Of a DNA stretch of 64,000 nt, positions 43,419 through 52,963 are shown piece by piece; position 1 is the first letter of the stretch, and every line of letters starts with the position of its first letter. The notes beneath the pieces are model-generated. The model did not search any database. It saw nothing but the letters and a program-made list of their open reading frames with translations, and was not told the DNA's origin. The DNA comes from Neomicrococcus lactis. GTDB lineage: Bacteria > Actinomycetota > Actinomycetes > Actinomycetales > Micrococcaceae. The stretch spans positions 2,108,001 to 2,172,000 of the forward strand of contig NZ_JACHBL010000001.1 in NCBI RefSeq assembly GCF_014200305.1. Reading direction: 5' to 3'. A program made the translations under genes and the position numbers.

Positions 43419-44645
43419 ATGGGTAAAAAGAACCGCACGTCCCAGGATCTGGGCGCGGCAGTGAATCATTCTGTCGATCAGGCGCGCGATTGGGCGCAGC
43501 CAAAGGTTGACCAAGCCGTAGGTCAAGCGAAAGAAGCCGTAGACCATGCACGCGTATGGGCAGCCCCCAAGGTTGACCACGCGAAGGAATGGGCGGCACC
43601 GCGAGTCGATCACGCAAAGGAATGGGCAGCCCCTAAGGTTGACGACGCCGTACAGCGTTTGAACGCTGGCCTCGAGACCGCTTCACCGAAGGTTCAGGAG
43701 AGCATCCAGAAGGTTGCTGATGAGCTCGCTGCAGGCATTGCCGCAGTGTCTCCACTGATTCAGCAGGGCATCACGAAGGTGCAGGAGCAGGCCCAGAAGA
43801 TGGTTGCCGACGTGCAGCCACATGTGGATACCGCTCGTGCCAAGGTGGAGAACCAGTACATTCCGGCCGCTTCTCAGAAGCTGTCCCATGCTGCTAGCGA
43901 TGCCGCCAAGCGCATTGACAACGTTCAGGTGCCTTCGGGCGTCGAAACCCTGGTCACCAAGATCAGCGGTGACAAGCGCACCGTGAAGCGTGCTCAGAAG
44001 GCCGCTTCTCAGGCTGCTCGCGAGGCCGCTCGCCAGTTGAACCGTCCGGCAGCGCAGAAGAAGCGCCGTCAGGGATGGCTCATCATGGGCGTAATTGCCG
44101 CCGGTGTTGCTGCTGGTGCAGCTGCATGGCGCGCTTCCCGTCCGGTTGAGGATCCGTGGAAGACGCCAGCTCCTTTGAACGCAGCTCCAGTTCCTGCCAG
44201 CGTTCCTGCGCCGGTCAAGGAAGCTACGCCAGCTGAGGTCAAGGAAACCATCGCCGGTTCCGCCCCAGCTGCACCTGTAGCTCCTGTTGTTGCTGCTGCT
44301 CCGGTTCCCGTTGAGTCTGAGGATTCTTCCAAGGATTACGACGACGCTGACTCCACTTCCGATTCCGTCACCCGTTTGGGTGCCGCGGAACCAGTAGAGA
44401 ACGACGAAGAAATCACTCGTTCGGCTCCAATCGATGAAGCGCTTGAAGGTGCTGAAGATCCGGATCTGAACGCTGAAGCTGGCCTCACCGCTGGCGACGA
44501 AGATGATTCGCCGATCTACCGCGATCTTGCGAGCAAGAACACCGGTGAAGAAGCTGCTGACGGCGATGTCGTGGACACCAAGGGTCACCCAGTGATCACT
44601 CCAAAGGACGTTGCAGCAAACATTAAGAAGCACACCTCGAACTAA
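43419..44645 (+). CDS. Repeat-rich protein with apolipoprotein-like helices and one membrane segment
   Basis: A 408-aa protein of unknown role. Residues 15-75 are 11-residue repeats of the type VDHAKEWAAPK (five copies), followed by amphipathic helices to about 200. A basic stretch and a single membrane helix (about 222-245, WLIMGVIAAGVAAGAAAW) come next, then a Pro/Ala/Glu-rich acidic tail. The layout resembles Streptomyces DUF5324 proteins. GGAGG precedes ATG 43419; an in-frame TTG sits just before it. A membrane-tethered, surface-active or nucleoid-associated role is speculation. Confidence 0.75.
   Translation: MGKKNRTSQDLGAAVNHSVDQARDWAQPKVDQAVGQAKEAVDHARVWAAPKVDHAKEWAAPRVDHAKEWAAPKVDDAVQRLNAGLETASPKVQESIQKVADELAAGIAAVSPLIQQGITKVQEQAQKMVADVQPHVDTARAKVENQYIPAASQKLSHAASDAAKRIDNVQVPSGVETLVTKISGDKRTVKRAQKAASQAAREAARQLNRPAAQKKRRQGWLIMGVIAAGVAAGAAAWRASRPVEDPWKTPAPLNAAPVPASVPAPVKEATPAEVKETIAGSAPAAPVAPVVAAAPVPVESEDSSKDYDDADSTSDSVTRLGAAEPVENDEEITRSAPIDEALEGAEDPDLNAEAGLTAGDEDDSPIYRDLASKNTGEEAADGDVVDTKGHPVITPKDVAANIKKHTSN
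43480..43645 (+). repeat. Tandem 33-bp repeats encoding VDHAKEWAAPK
   Basis: Five diverged copies of a 33-bp unit (consensus protein VDxAKEWAAPK), the two middle copies nearly identical; likely expands and shrinks by slippage. Confidence 0.7.
44336..44350 (-). repeat. Dispersed GCGTCGTC repeat, copy q
   Basis: Minus-strand CAGCGTCGTCGTAAT in the acidic tail of the repeat-rich protein (D-Y-D-D-A-D). Confidence 0.4.
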
Positions 44646-44666
44646 TTCTTCGAGACGCGTGACCTT

Positions 44667-44709
44667 AAGGCCGCGAGTTGATTCATGTTGAATCGGCTCG
44701 CGGCCTTTT
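44667..44709 (+). terminator. Terminator after the repeat-rich protein gene
   Basis: AAGGCCGCGAG (44667-44677) pairs with CTCGCGGCCTT (44697-44707) followed by TT; a nested hairpin GATTCA/TGAATC fills the loop. Confidence 0.8.
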
Positions 44710-44728
44710 GCGCTGTTAGATTGGTGGT

Positions 44729-45607
44729 GTGTCGACGCCTCCCTCGATCTCCATCATCATTCCCGCGTACAACGAAGAGAACTGCATTCGGCAGTGCCTC
44801 GTTGCCGCGATCTTTCAGACCGTTCCTGCCCACGAAATTGTGGTGGTGGACAACAAGTCCACGGACTCGACTGCGGAGATTGTTCGCCAAGTACAACTCG
44901 AGTATCCAGATGCAAACATCATTCTGACCAGCCACGAAGCAGATCAGGGACTGATTCCCACTCGTGACCACGGCTTTAATGTCGCTACCGGCGACGTCTA
45001 CGGGCGCATTGATGCCGACTGTGTTCTGGAGTCCGACTGGGTAGAGCGGGTGTCGGAGACTTTCCAGGATCCCGAAGTCATGGCAGCCACGGGACCCGTG
45101 GTCTATAGCGATATGCCGTTGCGACGGTTTGGCCTCAAAGCTGATGACAAGATCCGCCAGTTCGTTTTGAAGCTGGCACGCGGCCAGTACCACTTCCTCT
45201 TCGGCTCCAACATGGCCCTGAGAAACAGTGCGTGGGAGAGCATCAAGGATCACGTCTGCCGCGATGAAGAAGACCTCATGCATGAGGACATTGACATTTC
45301 CGTTCATCTCGCGCAACACAATCTCCTTATTCGCTACGTACCCACCATGATCACCGGTATGTCCGCACGACGCGTTGAAGATTCGCCGAAGGACTACTGG
45401 TACTACGTGAACCGGTTCGACCGCACGTACACCGCGCATGACATCGAGCATCGAGTCCTGCGCGTCCCCATGGTGCTGTTCATGTCCGTCTACGCGCCAG
45501 CCAAGATGCTCCGCACGCTTCATCACCAGCGCACCCGTTATCTCACGCGCCGCCAGGCTCGGAACGTCAGGGCTAAAAGTGAACTACGCGCCACCAGATT
45601 GCTCTGA
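44729..45607 (+). CDS. Family 2 glycosyltransferase
   Basis: A 292-aa inverting glycosyltransferase of GT-A fold: SIIIPAYNEENCIRQCL, VVVDNKSTDSTAEIV, GRIDADCVLESDW (the D-x-D metal site), and EDLMHEDIDISVHLAQ late in the chain. It likely moves a sugar from a nucleotide donor to a lipid or wall polymer; the acceptor cannot be told. The start is GTG 44729, 20 bp after the upstream terminator. The C-terminal 60 residues are basic and hold a weak hydrophobic segment. Confidence 0.88.
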   Translation: MSTPPSISIIIPAYNEENCIRQCLVAAIFQTVPAHEIVVVDNKSTDSTAEIVRQVQLEYPDANIILTSHEADQGLIPTRDHGFNVATGDVYGRIDADCVLESDWVERVSETFQDPEVMAATGPVVYSDMPLRRFGLKADDKIRQFVLKLARGQYHFLFGSNMALRNSAWESIKDHVCRDEEDLMHEDIDISVHLAQHNLLIRYVPTMITGMSARRVEDSPKDYWYYVNRFDRTYTAHDIEHRVLRVPMVLFMSVYAPAKMLRTLHHQRTRYLTRRQARNVRAKSELRATRLL

Positions 45608-45659
45608 TGAGGCGCACGTCCTGCTCTCAAGTGAGGCAATCACCTGACTTAGCGGGTTT

Positions 45660-46010
45660 GGACGGACTTCGCCAGGAAACCGTCGCTGAATTCACCACTA
45701 CGTAACTGCTCGATCTTCAAGATCTCCGAGTGGAACGCAGCCTTTGTCCTCACGCTCTCAACTGCGAACTCTTCAGGAGCGAGGTGGGAGCTAACAATCT
45801 CCACGTCACGGATTCGACCCCTCAGATCAATTTGCCGATCATCAAGTCATAAAACGGCCGGATCGTGTAGCGAGCTTCTAGATGCGTCGCTGCGCGGTGC
45901 AACAGGTTCGCCCAAGTGAAGCATGGTCTCGGCAGCGATTCCCTCATGATCGCCGTGCACCACGTGGGGCACGGCGCTAATCCTTGAGGGATAGCGGGAA
46001 CCAGAGATAT
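45660..46010 (-). pseudogene. Decayed gene remnant, possibly a PIG-L-type deacetylase
   Basis: No intact gene lies between 45608 and 46090. On the minus strand three frames in succession give protein-like stretches: VPHVVHGDHEGIAAETMLH, then LLHRAATHLEARYTIRPFYD, then VEIVSSHLAPEEFAVESVRT, ending at a TAA near 45650. The breaks look like two frameshifts. H-G-D-H-E resembles the H-x-D-H metal motif of LmbE/PIG-L deacetylases, but the match is short. Confidence 0.35.
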
Positions 46011-46032
46011 TACGACGACGCTGCTTCTTGCG
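46011..46032 (-). repeat. Dispersed GCGTCGTC repeat, copy k
   Basis: Minus-strand CGCAAGAAGCAGCGTCGTCG then TA, between the gene remnant and the tRNA-Ala terminator; intergenic copy. Confidence 0.55.
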
Positions 46033-46050
46033 AGAGAGGGATAAACGAGA

Positions 46051-46082
46051 AAGTCCGGAACACCTTGCGGTGTTCCGGACTT
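46051..46082 (-). terminator. Terminator of tRNA-Ala
   Basis: A perfect 14-bp stem AAGTCCGGAACACC with a 4-nt loop, directly downstream of the tRNA-Ala 3' end. Confidence 0.8.
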
Positions 46083-46090
46083 TCATTCTG

Positions 46091-46163
46091 TGGAGGCAAG
46101 GGGACTCGAACCCCTAACCCCCTGCTTGCAAAGCAGGTGCGCTACCAATTGCGCCATGCCCCC
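46091..46163 (-). tRNA. tRNA-Ala (TGC)
   Basis: A 73-nt cloverleaf: acceptor GGGGGCA/TGCCTCC (one G-T pair), D arm GCGCAATTGGTAGCGC, anticodon loop TTTGCAA with anticodon TGC, T arm AGGGGTTCGAGTCCCCT. CCA not encoded. Same strand as the adjacent tRNA-Ile and gyrA. Confidence 0.97.
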
Positions 46164-46198
46164 AGAAGGACTGTTGATTTCTCAACCCGTCTATACTA

Positions 46199-46333
46199 TC
46201 AGGAATTTTTACCGTTCGTGTCCAACGTGTCCGTGGCGTCATTCCATTTAGTCTTCTCAGCTTCTGCTTCCTTGTACTTGCTGTACCCGAAAACGGAAAC
46301 TGCTGCGATTAGGACCATCAAGAACTTCTTCAT
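46199..46333 (-). CDS. DLW-39-family small protein
   Basis: A 44-aa peptide between tRNA-Ile and tRNA-Ala: a short hydrophobic start (MKKFLMVLIAAVSVFGY), a charged middle (KYKEAEAEKTK) and W-N-D-A-T-D near the end, matching the W-x-x-A-T-D tail of the actinobacterial DLW-39 family, whose genes lie at this place near gyrA. AGAAGGAA sits six bases before the ATG. Function unknown; the N-terminus may insert in the membrane. Confidence 0.75.
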   Translation of the reverse strand: MKKFLMVLIAAVSVFGYSKYKEAEAEKTKWNDATDTLDTNGKNS

Positions 46334-46387
46334 GTTGTTCCTTCTCTTGTTCTCAGTGCATTCGGACTCACCTAGAAGGTGTTTCCG

Positions 46388-46461
46388 TGGGCGTACCAGG
46401 ACTTGAACCTGGGACCTCTTCGTTATCAGCGAAGCGCTCTAACCGCCTGAGCTATACGCCC
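46388..46461 (-). tRNA. tRNA-Ile (GAT)
   Basis: A 74-nt cloverleaf: acceptor GGGCGTA/TACGCCC, D arm GCTCAGGCGGTTAGAGC, anticodon loop CTGATAA with anticodon GAT, T arm CCAGGTTCAAGTCCTGG. CCA not encoded. Placement downstream of gyrA is conserved. Confidence 0.97.
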
Positions 46462-46568
46462 CTTTTGCCCTGAGGACGAGATAAGACTTTACCGGACACA
46501 TGGCCAACTTTCCAAATCGGGGATTTTCCTCCACGAGTTTAGGGAATCGATGCGCCGGGAACCGCCTT

Positions 46569-47168
46569 TTAGTCGTCCGTCAGGGTCACTCCAATGCCGC
46601 CGACGAGCGACGAAGAAATGTTGTACAAAAGCGAGCCGAGCATTGCAATGACGGTCAAAATGACCACATTTGCCACGGCAATGATGGTGGCGAAAGAGGC
46701 CACCTGACCCAAGGATAAGACCCGCTTGAGATCGAACTTGGATTCGGTGCCCAGGACACCCGTAATCAGCTCGTTGAGCTTGTCAAAGACTCCTGTGATA
46801 TCCAACACAGTCCACAGCATGACTGCTGCGACAACCGTGATGATACCCAAAGCAACGGACAGCAAGAACGCCATCTTCAAGACAGACCATGGCTCCACCT
46901 TGGATACCAGCAAGCGAGCCTTGCGGACCTTTGCCTTCGGCGCAGGTCGTACCAACTGCTGCTGACGGCCGGCGGCCCCACTTTGACCCGCTGGGCGAGC
47001 CTGCTGGGTGCGAGCGGCTGCAGCGCCGGTGCGCGGCCCCGTTGTAGGCCGAGGTCCTGCCTGAGAACCGGTGCGGGGGCTGGAAGCAGACGCAGAGTTA
47101 TTGGCTGCGCCGGGCTTTGCCGTCATGTTGTTCGAAGCGCTTTTGCGCGGCATCGAAGGAGTGGTCAC
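46569..47168 (-). CDS. DUF3566 membrane protein
   Basis: A 199-aa protein that follows gyrA in many actinobacteria. Residues 1-80 are disordered (Ala/Pro/Arg/Gln-rich); the DUF3566 domain spans about 80-199 with [20 protein letters not shown], a first membrane helix, then [20 protein letters not shown] and a second helix ending [14 protein letters not shown]. Function unknown. Its GTG start overlaps the gyrA stop by 4 bp. Confidence 0.88.
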   Translation of the reverse strand: MTTPSMPRKSASNNMTAKPGAANNSASASSPRTGSQAGPRPTTGPRTGAAAARTQQARPAGQSGAAGRQQQLVRPAPKAKVRKARLLVSKVEPWSVLKMAFLLSVALGIITVVAAVMLWTVLDITGVFDKLNELITGVLGTESKFDLKRVLSLGQVASFATIIAVANVVILTVIAMLGSLLYNISSSLVGGIGVTLTDD

Positions 47169-49933
47169 GAAAGACCTCCGTCAGATTCTTCTACAGGTTC
47201 ACCGGATACCTCTTCCGAGGACTCCGTCTTTTCTTGGTTCAACGGTACTGCATCTTCAGCCGTCTCGACGGGCGAAGTCGCCGAATCCTCGGGGTTTTCC
47301 GGGTTTTCTTCGTCGACAAGTTCACCAGAAAGGTTTCGCTCAACGTTCTTGGCAACCGCAATGATGCGGTCATTCTTGTCCGGCTTCGCGAAAATGACGC
47401 CCATGGTGTCGCGGCCCTTAGACGGGACGCCGGCCACGCCAGAGCGCACCACCTTGCCACCTTCCATGACCACCAAGACTTCGTCCTCTTCCTGGACGAT
47501 CAGACCGCCCACCAAGTGGCCACGCTCTTCTTGGTACTTGCCCACCTTGATGCCCAGACCGCCACGGTTCTGCACACGGTATTCCTCAACAGAGGAACGC
47601 TTCGCATAGCCGCCGTCGGTCACGATGAACACGAAGGAGTCGTTAGAGACAACATCTGCCGTCAAGAGCTCATCGCCATCGCGGAACTTCATGCCCGTGA
47701 CACCGGACGTCGCGCGGCCCATTGGACGCAACGCTTCGTCGGTCGCCGTGAAGCGCAGGGACTGGCCCTCACGCGAAATCAGCATGAGGTCATCTTCTTC
47801 AGACACCAAGAGTGCCGAGACGAGCTCATCCTCTTCGCGCAGGTTGATGGCAATGACGCCGGCGCTACGGTTGGTGTCGTAGTCCTGAAGACGCGTCTTC
47901 TTGACCAGACCGCCCTTCGTGGCGAGCACGAGGTACGGAGCCTGCAAGTAGTCCTTCAAGTCCAAGACCTGAGCGATTTTCTCGTCCGGCTGGAACGCCA
48001 TGATGTTCGCGACGTGCTGGCCCTTCGCGTCACGAGCGGCTTCCGCCAACTCGTAGCACTTGGTGCGATACACGCGACCCTGGTTCGTGAAGAACAGCAA
48101 CCAGTTGTGCGTCGTGGTGACGAAGAAGTGCTCCACGACGTCGTCGCCCTTGAGCGACGCACCCTTGATGCCCTTGCCGCCACGGTTCTGCGAACGGTAG
48201 TTGTCACTGCGCGTGCGCTTGACGTAGCCACCACGAGTAATGGTGACCACCATTTCCTCTTCAGGAATGAGGTCTTCAATGCTCATGTCGCTGTCGAAGC
48301 CCATGAGGATCTGGGTGCGGCGCTCATCGCCGTACTTGTCCACGATCTCCGCGAGTTCTTCGGACACGATGGTGCGCTGGCGTCCCACGTCAGCCAAGAT
48401 CGCCTTGTATTCAGTGATTTCAGCTTCGAGACGTGCAGCGTCAGCACGGATCTTCTCGCGCTCCAGTGCGGCGAGACGGCGCAACTGCATATCGAGGATG
48501 GCCTTGGCCTGATCATCGTCAATGCCGAGCAGTGCCTTCAACCCTTCGCGCGCCTCTTCAACAGATGGCGAGCGGCGGATCAAGGCGATGACTTCGTCGA
48601 GAGCGTCGAGGGCCTTCAGCAAGCCGCGCAGGATATGGGCCTGCTCTTCGGCCTTACGGAGGCGGTACTGAGTACGACGGCGAACAACTTCGATCTGGTG
48701 CTTGATCCAGTGACGGACAAACGCATCGAGGGACAGCGTCCGAGGAACTCCGTCCACAATCGCCAACATGTTGGCGGAGAAGTTGGACTGCAACTCGGTG
48801 TGCTTGAAGAGGTTGTTCAAGACAACCTTCGGCACAGCGTCGCGACGCAGCACCACGACCAAGCGCTGACCGGTACGGCCAGAGGACTCGTCACGGATAT
48901 CCGCGATGCCGCCCATCTTGCCTTCGCGCACCAGCTCGGCGATCTTCATGGCCAGGTTGTCCGGGTTGGTCTGGTACGGAAGTTCCGTGACCACCAAGCA
49001 GGTACGTCCCTGAATCTCTTCAACGTTCACCACGGCACGCATGGTGATGGAACCGCGGCCCGTGCGGTAGGCGTCTTCGATGCCGCGGCGGCCCAAAATG
49101 GTGGCTGCCGTCGGGAAGTCCGGTCCCTTGACGCGCTTGAGCAACTCTTCGAGGAGCTCTTCAGGAGACGCGTCTGGGTTTGCGAGCGACCACTGCACGC
49201 CCTCGGCAACTTCGCGAAGGTTGTGCGGCGGAATGTTGGTGGCCATACCCACGGCGATGCCGGAGGAGCCATTGACCAACAAGTTCGGGAAACGAGCTGG
49301 CAGAACCGTTGGTTCCTGGTTCTTGCCGTCGTAGTTGTCCTGGAAATCAACGGTATCTTCGTCGATGTCGCGGACCATTTCCATGGCCAAAGGAGCCAGC
49401 TTGGTTTCCGTGTAACGCTGAGCAGCAGCGCCATCGTTACCGGGCGAACCGAAGTTACCCTGGCCCAAAGCCAGTGGGTAACGCATGACCCAGTCCTGGA
49501 TCAAACGCACCAAGGCGTCGTAGATCGCCGAGTCACCGTGCGGGTGGTAGGTACCCATGACGTCACCGACGATGCGAGCACTCTTGTTAAAGGAACGCTC
49601 TGGGCGGTAGCCGCCATCGAACATGCCGTAAATAACGCGGCGGTGCACAGGCTTGAGGCCATCGCGCACGTCCGGAAGAGCACGGCCCACAATAACGGCC
49701 ATCGCGTAGTCCAAGTAGGACCGCTGCATTTCAGCCTGCAGGTCAATCTGCTCCACGCGGTCGGTGAGTACTTCACCTTCAACAACGGCACCGGCAGTGG
49801 CGCCAGCAGCAGCGTCGTTGGCTACAACCTCGCCCGAACCAGCCGCAGCGCTCTCGGAAGTGTAGGCACCTTCGGTAGCGGCGTCGTCGTAATTTTCCGT
49901 ATTTTCAGGACCCTGTGGGGGCTGTTCGCTCAT
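47165..49933 (-). CDS. gyrA: DNA gyrase subunit A
   Basis: The 922-aa breakage-reunion subunit of DNA gyrase. The catalytic Tyr is in [11 protein letters not shown]; the quinolone region [17 protein letters not shown] is intact, with the Ser/Ala position and Asp in normal context. The C-terminal beta-pinwheel has its repeats and GyrA-box (Q-N-R-G-G-K-G). An extra N-terminal 45 residues, acidic and Ala-rich, precede the usual start and contain N-Y-D-D-A-A from a dispersed repeat. The acidic C-tail is long. Lies 66 bp after gyrB. Confidence 0.98.
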   Translation of the reverse strand: MSEQPPQGPENTENYDDAATEGAYTSESAAAGSGEVVANDAAAGATAGAVVEGEVLTDRVEQIDLQAEMQRSYLDYAMAVIVGRALPDVRDGLKPVHRRVIYGMFDGGYRPERSFNKSARIVGDVMGTYHPHGDSAIYDALVRLIQDWVMRYPLALGQGNFGSPGNDGAAAQRYTETKLAPLAMEMVRDIDEDTVDFQDNYDGKNQEPTVLPARFPNLLVNGSSGIAVGMATNIPPHNLREVAEGVQWSLANPDASPEELLEELLKRVKGPDFPTAATILGRRGIEDAYRTGRGSITMRAVVNVEEIQGRTCLVVTELPYQTNPDNLAMKIAELVREGKMGGIADIRDESSGRTGQRLVVVLRRDAVPKVVLNNLFKHTELQSNFSANMLAIVDGVPRTLSLDAFVRHWIKHQIEVVRRRTQYRLRKAEEQAHILRGLLKALDALDEVIALIRRSPSVEEAREGLKALLGIDDDQAKAILDMQLRRLAALEREKIRADAARLEAEITEYKAILADVGRQRTIVSEELAEIVDKYGDERRTQILMGFDSDMSIEDLIPEEEMVVTITRGGYVKRTRSDNYRSQNRGGKGIKGASLKGDDVVEHFFVTTTHNWLLFFTNQGRVYRTKCYELAEAARDAKGQHVANIMAFQPDEKIAQVLDLKDYLQAPYLVLATKGGLVKKTRLQDYDTNRSAGVIAINLREEDELVSALLVSEEDDLMLISREGQSLRFTATDEALRPMGRATSGVTGMKFRDGDELLTADVVSNDSFVFIVTDGGYAKRSSVEEYRVQNRGGLGIKVGKYQEERGHLVGGLIVQEEDEVLVVMEGGKVVRSGVAGVPSKGRDTMGVIFAKPDKNDRIIAVAKNVERNLSGELVDEENPENPEDSATSPVETAEDAVPLNQEKTESSEEVSGEPVEESDGGLS
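49877..49893 (+). repeat. Dispersed GCGTCGTC repeat, copy l
   Basis: AGCGGCGTCGTCGTAAT, in the N-terminal extension of gyrA that orthologues usually lack. Confidence 0.5.
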
Positions 49934-49999
49934 GTACTAATCCTCAATTTCTGCAAAAACAAGCGGGCAAAACGGCGAAAGTTCCTAGATCTTCAGGAA

Positions 50000-52111
50000 C
50001 TAGATGTCCAGGAAGCGGACATCCTTCGCGTTTTGCTGAATGAAGTTACGGCGCGACTCAACGTCCTCACCCATGAGCACGCTGAAGACCTGGTCCACGG
50101 CGGCCGCGTCTTCCATGCTGATCTGGCGCAAAGTACGGTGCGCCGGATCCATGGTGGTGTCCCACAGTTCGCTGTAGTCCATCTCGCCCAGACCCTTGTA
50201 GCGCTGGATGCCGTTGTCCTTCGGCAAGCGACGGCCGCTGGCAAGACCCTTGGCCACGGTGTCGTCACGTTCCTTGTCTGAGAACACGTAATCGTGTGCA
50301 GCGTTGGACCACTTGATGCGGTACAGCGGCGGCTGTGCAAGGTAGACGAAGCCGTTTTCGATGAGCGGACGCATGAAGCGGAACAGGAGCGTCAGCAAGA
50401 GCGTGGTGATGTGCTGACCGTCGACGTCAGCATCGGCCATGAGCACGATCTTGTGGTAACGCAGCTTGTCAAGGTCGAACTCTTCACCAATACCGGTGCC
50501 GAAGGCCGTGATCATGGACTGGACTTCCTTGTTGCCCAGTGCGCGGTCCAAGCGTGCGCGCTCCACGTTCAAGATCTTGCCTCGCAACGGCAGGATGGCC
50601 TGGGTCCGCGGATCGCGGCCACGCTTGGCCGAACCACCTGCGGAGTCACCCTCCACGATGTAGACCTCACACTCGATGGGGTTCTTTGAGGAGCAGTCCG
50701 CGAGCTTACCCGGCATGCCGAAGGACTCGAGTGGCGACTTACGGCGGGCCTGATCGCGAGCCTTGCGGGCAGCCATGCGAGCGTGTGCCGCCAGCTGTGC
50801 CTTGCGGATGATGTCCTTGGCGGTGATCGGGTTGCGTTCCAGCCAGTCGCCGAGTTCCTCGTTGACAACGGACTGCACGTAACCGCGGGCTACCGAGTTA
50901 CCGAGCTTGGTCTTGGTCTGGCCTTCAAACTGCGGTTCACCGAGCTTGATGGAAATGACAGCGGTAAGGCCTTCACGGATGTCATCGCCCGTGAGGTTCT
51001 CATCCTTCTCCTTGAGGATGCCCTTTTCCTTGGCGTAACGGTTGATCAAACCGGTCAGCGCGGCACGGAAACCTTCTTCGTGCGTGCCACCTTCATGGGT
51101 GTTGATCGCGTTGGCGTAGGTGTGGACGGACTCAGAGAAGGCCGTGGTCCACTGCATCGCGACTTCGAGCGCGATCTTGCGCTCAGTGTCTTCAGATTCA
51201 AACGAAATAACATCTTCGTGAACCAGTTCCGCCTTCTTGGAGGAGTTCAAGTACTTGACGTAGTCCAATAGGCCGTCGTCGTACTTGTAATCCACCGCGC
51301 GGTGGCGTGGAGCTTCTGCGCGCTTCTCGCCATCTTCCGCATCCGCGATCTCGTCTTCGACATCGTTGACCACTCGCTCATCCGTGAGGGTAATGCGAAG
51401 GCCCTTGTTCAGGAATGCCATTTGCTGGAAACGAGCGCGGAGCGTTTCAAAATCAAAATCGACGGTGTCGAAAATGGTGGGGTCCGGGTAGAACGTCTGC
51501 GACGTACCCGTGAGCTCGGTTTCTTCACCTTGAACCAAGGTGCCCTGTGGCACGCCACCGTTGGCGAAGGACATGCGCCAGGCGTATCCCTGACGGCGAA
51601 TAATCGTATTCACGCGCTGCGACAATGCGTTCACCACGGAAATACCCACGCCGTGAAGACCACCGGAGACCGCGTATCCGCCGCCGCCGAACTTACCGCC
51701 GGCGTGCAGAATGGTCATAACCACTTCAACGGTGGGCTTGCCCTCGGTGGGGTGCAGATCTACTGGAATACCGCGGCCGTTGTCCTCGACGCGTACCCCG
51801 CCATCAGCCTGCAGCGTCACATCGATGCGGTCACAGTAACCAGCCATGGCTTCGTCAACCGAGTTGTCCACGACTTCGTAGACAAGGTGGTGAAGACCGC
51901 GGGCACCGGTGGAACCGATGTACATACCTGGGCGCTTGCGAACAGCCTCGAGACCTTCAAGAACCGTGATGTCGCTGGCGCCGTACTCGTGCTCAACGCG
52001 TCCTACGGGCGTTTTAGGTGCGGCGGGTGCCGAGCTGGTTTCAGCGGGTGCTTCCGCAGGTGATTCGGCTGGTTCGGAGCTTACCGTCGGTTCCAAATGT
52101 TCTTCTGCCAC
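50000..52111 (-). CDS. gyrB: DNA gyrase subunit B
   Basis: The ATPase subunit of gyrase, 703 aa from GTG 52111 (AGGAG ten bases upstream; longer starts give no homology). The GHKL ATPase strings [26 protein letters not shown] and [15 protein letters not shown], the TOPRIM site [14 protein letters not shown] and DADVDGQHI, and the C-terminal [18 protein letters not shown] are all present. The first 40 residues are an Ala/Pro/Glu-rich extension. gyrA follows after a 66-bp gap. Confidence 0.98.
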   Translation of the reverse strand: MAEEHLEPTVSSEPAESPAEAPAETSSAPAAPKTPVGRVEHEYGASDITVLEGLEAVRKRPGMYIGSTGARGLHHLVYEVVDNSVDEAMAGYCDRIDVTLQADGGVRVEDNGRGIPVDLHPTEGKPTVEVVMTILHAGGKFGGGGYAVSGGLHGVGISVVNALSQRVNTIIRRQGYAWRMSFANGGVPQGTLVQGEETELTGTSQTFYPDPTIFDTVDFDFETLRARFQQMAFLNKGLRITLTDERVVNDVEDEIADAEDGEKRAEAPRHRAVDYKYDDGLLDYVKYLNSSKKAELVHEDVISFESEDTERKIALEVAMQWTTAFSESVHTYANAINTHEGGTHEEGFRAALTGLINRYAKEKGILKEKDENLTGDDIREGLTAVISIKLGEPQFEGQTKTKLGNSVARGYVQSVVNEELGDWLERNPITAKDIIRKAQLAAHARMAARKARDQARRKSPLESFGMPGKLADCSSKNPIECEVYIVEGDSAGGSAKRGRDPRTQAILPLRGKILNVERARLDRALGNKEVQSMITAFGTGIGEEFDLDKLRYHKIVLMADADVDGQHITTLLLTLLFRFMRPLIENGFVYLAQPPLYRIKWSNAAHDYVFSDKERDDTVAKGLASGRRLPKDNGIQRYKGLGEMDYSELWDTTMDPAHRTLRQISMEDAAAVDQVFSVLMGEDVESRRNFIQQNAKDVRFLDI

Positions 52112-52390
52112 GTGTAAAAAGCTCCTCGAAGACGTCCAAGCGGGAAATCCCACAACGAAAATTCAGTCATTCAGAGTTTCCTCTAGGACACTCTGCGACC
52201 ATCAGGATCAATTCTACCGGTTTTATCTAGAAAATTTGCGATGTTCGCTACCCGGGTATGTGCTAAACGGGCAGTTAAGGCCGCGCAGAAAGATTGGACC
52301 CCTCTCTGAGAGGGTTCAGCCCTCTAGATAGGTGCACCCCGTCAGAGGCCAAAATGGACCTCCCGCAATAATTCCAATTCGGAAATGGGA

Positions 52391-52963
52391 TTATCCGTAC
52401 GTATCTCGCGGCCCGCGGCCCTTCACGGTCCGCATTCCCTTGCGCCACGAGGGCGCAGTAGGGCCCAATACTTTGATTTCCCGTACGACGCCGCCGCCCA
52501 ATTTCTCGCTGAAAACCTTGAGCAGTTGGTGGTTGAGAATGCGCATTTGAGACGCCCAGGACGTCGAGTCCGTCCGGATCACCACAATTCCGTTGTCGAA
52601 GCTGACCGGTTTGCAGTGCGCCGCGATGTCCGCGCCCACGAGTTCTTCCCAACGAGTCATGACCGAGCCCACGGCAACGGGCGCGTTCCAGCCGCGATCC
52701 TGCACCAAGTTCTTCATGATGCCGCCGAGTCCTTGAGGATCTCGAGCATCCGAATAGTTGACGAAGTTCTTGTTGCGCCGTTCGCTACGCACTTGGGCAG
52801 ATCGCGCGGATCGCGACTGTGCTTGCTGGGCTTGGGCAGCATCCATCCGGACTTCGCCACGTTCGACGGCCGCGGAGCGCATGCGGTTCAAGAGAGTGCG
52901 CGGAGCATCCTCGAGGGTGGGGTCGTTCTCTGGTTGCGACTCGTCAAAGTCTTCGCGGCTCAT
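52391..52963 (-). CDS. dciA: DUF721 protein, DciA-type replicative helicase loader
   Basis: A 190-aa protein in the place of mycobacterial Rv0004, between recF and gyrB. The C-terminal DUF721 domain (about 85-180) reads VMTRWEELVGADIAAHCKPV and WASQMRILNHQLLKVFSE, as in DciA, which recruits DnaB helicase in bacteria lacking DnaC/DnaI. The N-terminal half is charged and Gln/Arg-rich. It overlaps the recF stop by 4 bp. Confidence 0.88.
   Translation of the reverse strand: MSREDFDESQPENDPTLEDAPRTLLNRMRSAAVERGEVRMDAAQAQQAQSRSARSAQVRSERRNKNFVNYSDARDPQGLGGIMKNLVQDRGWNAPVAVGSVMTRWEELVGADIAAHCKPVSFDNGIVVIRTDSTSWASQMRILNHQLLKVFSEKLGGGVVREIKVLGPTAPSWRKGMRTVKGRGPRDTYG

Noticed and set aside
43480-43645. 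Regularly spaced repeats as a possible CRISPR array
   Set aside because: They are in-frame 33-bp protein repeats with no unique spacers; no cas genes are present in the window.
48131-48148. GACGTCGTCG strings in gyrA, gyrB (51267) and dnaA (58065) as extra copies of the dispersed repeat
   Set aside because: They fall in conserved coding positions and lack the GCTGCG or CTC flanks.
47117-50281. A 1054-codon open frame opposite gyrA
   Set aside because: It is the antisense shadow of gyrA in a high-GC genome; its protein has no recognisable motif while gyrA is complete.
52488-52506. GGCGGCGGCGTCGTACGGG in dciA as a repeat copy
   Set aside because: It matches the core but codes for a conserved segment of the DUF721 domain, so it is probably native.
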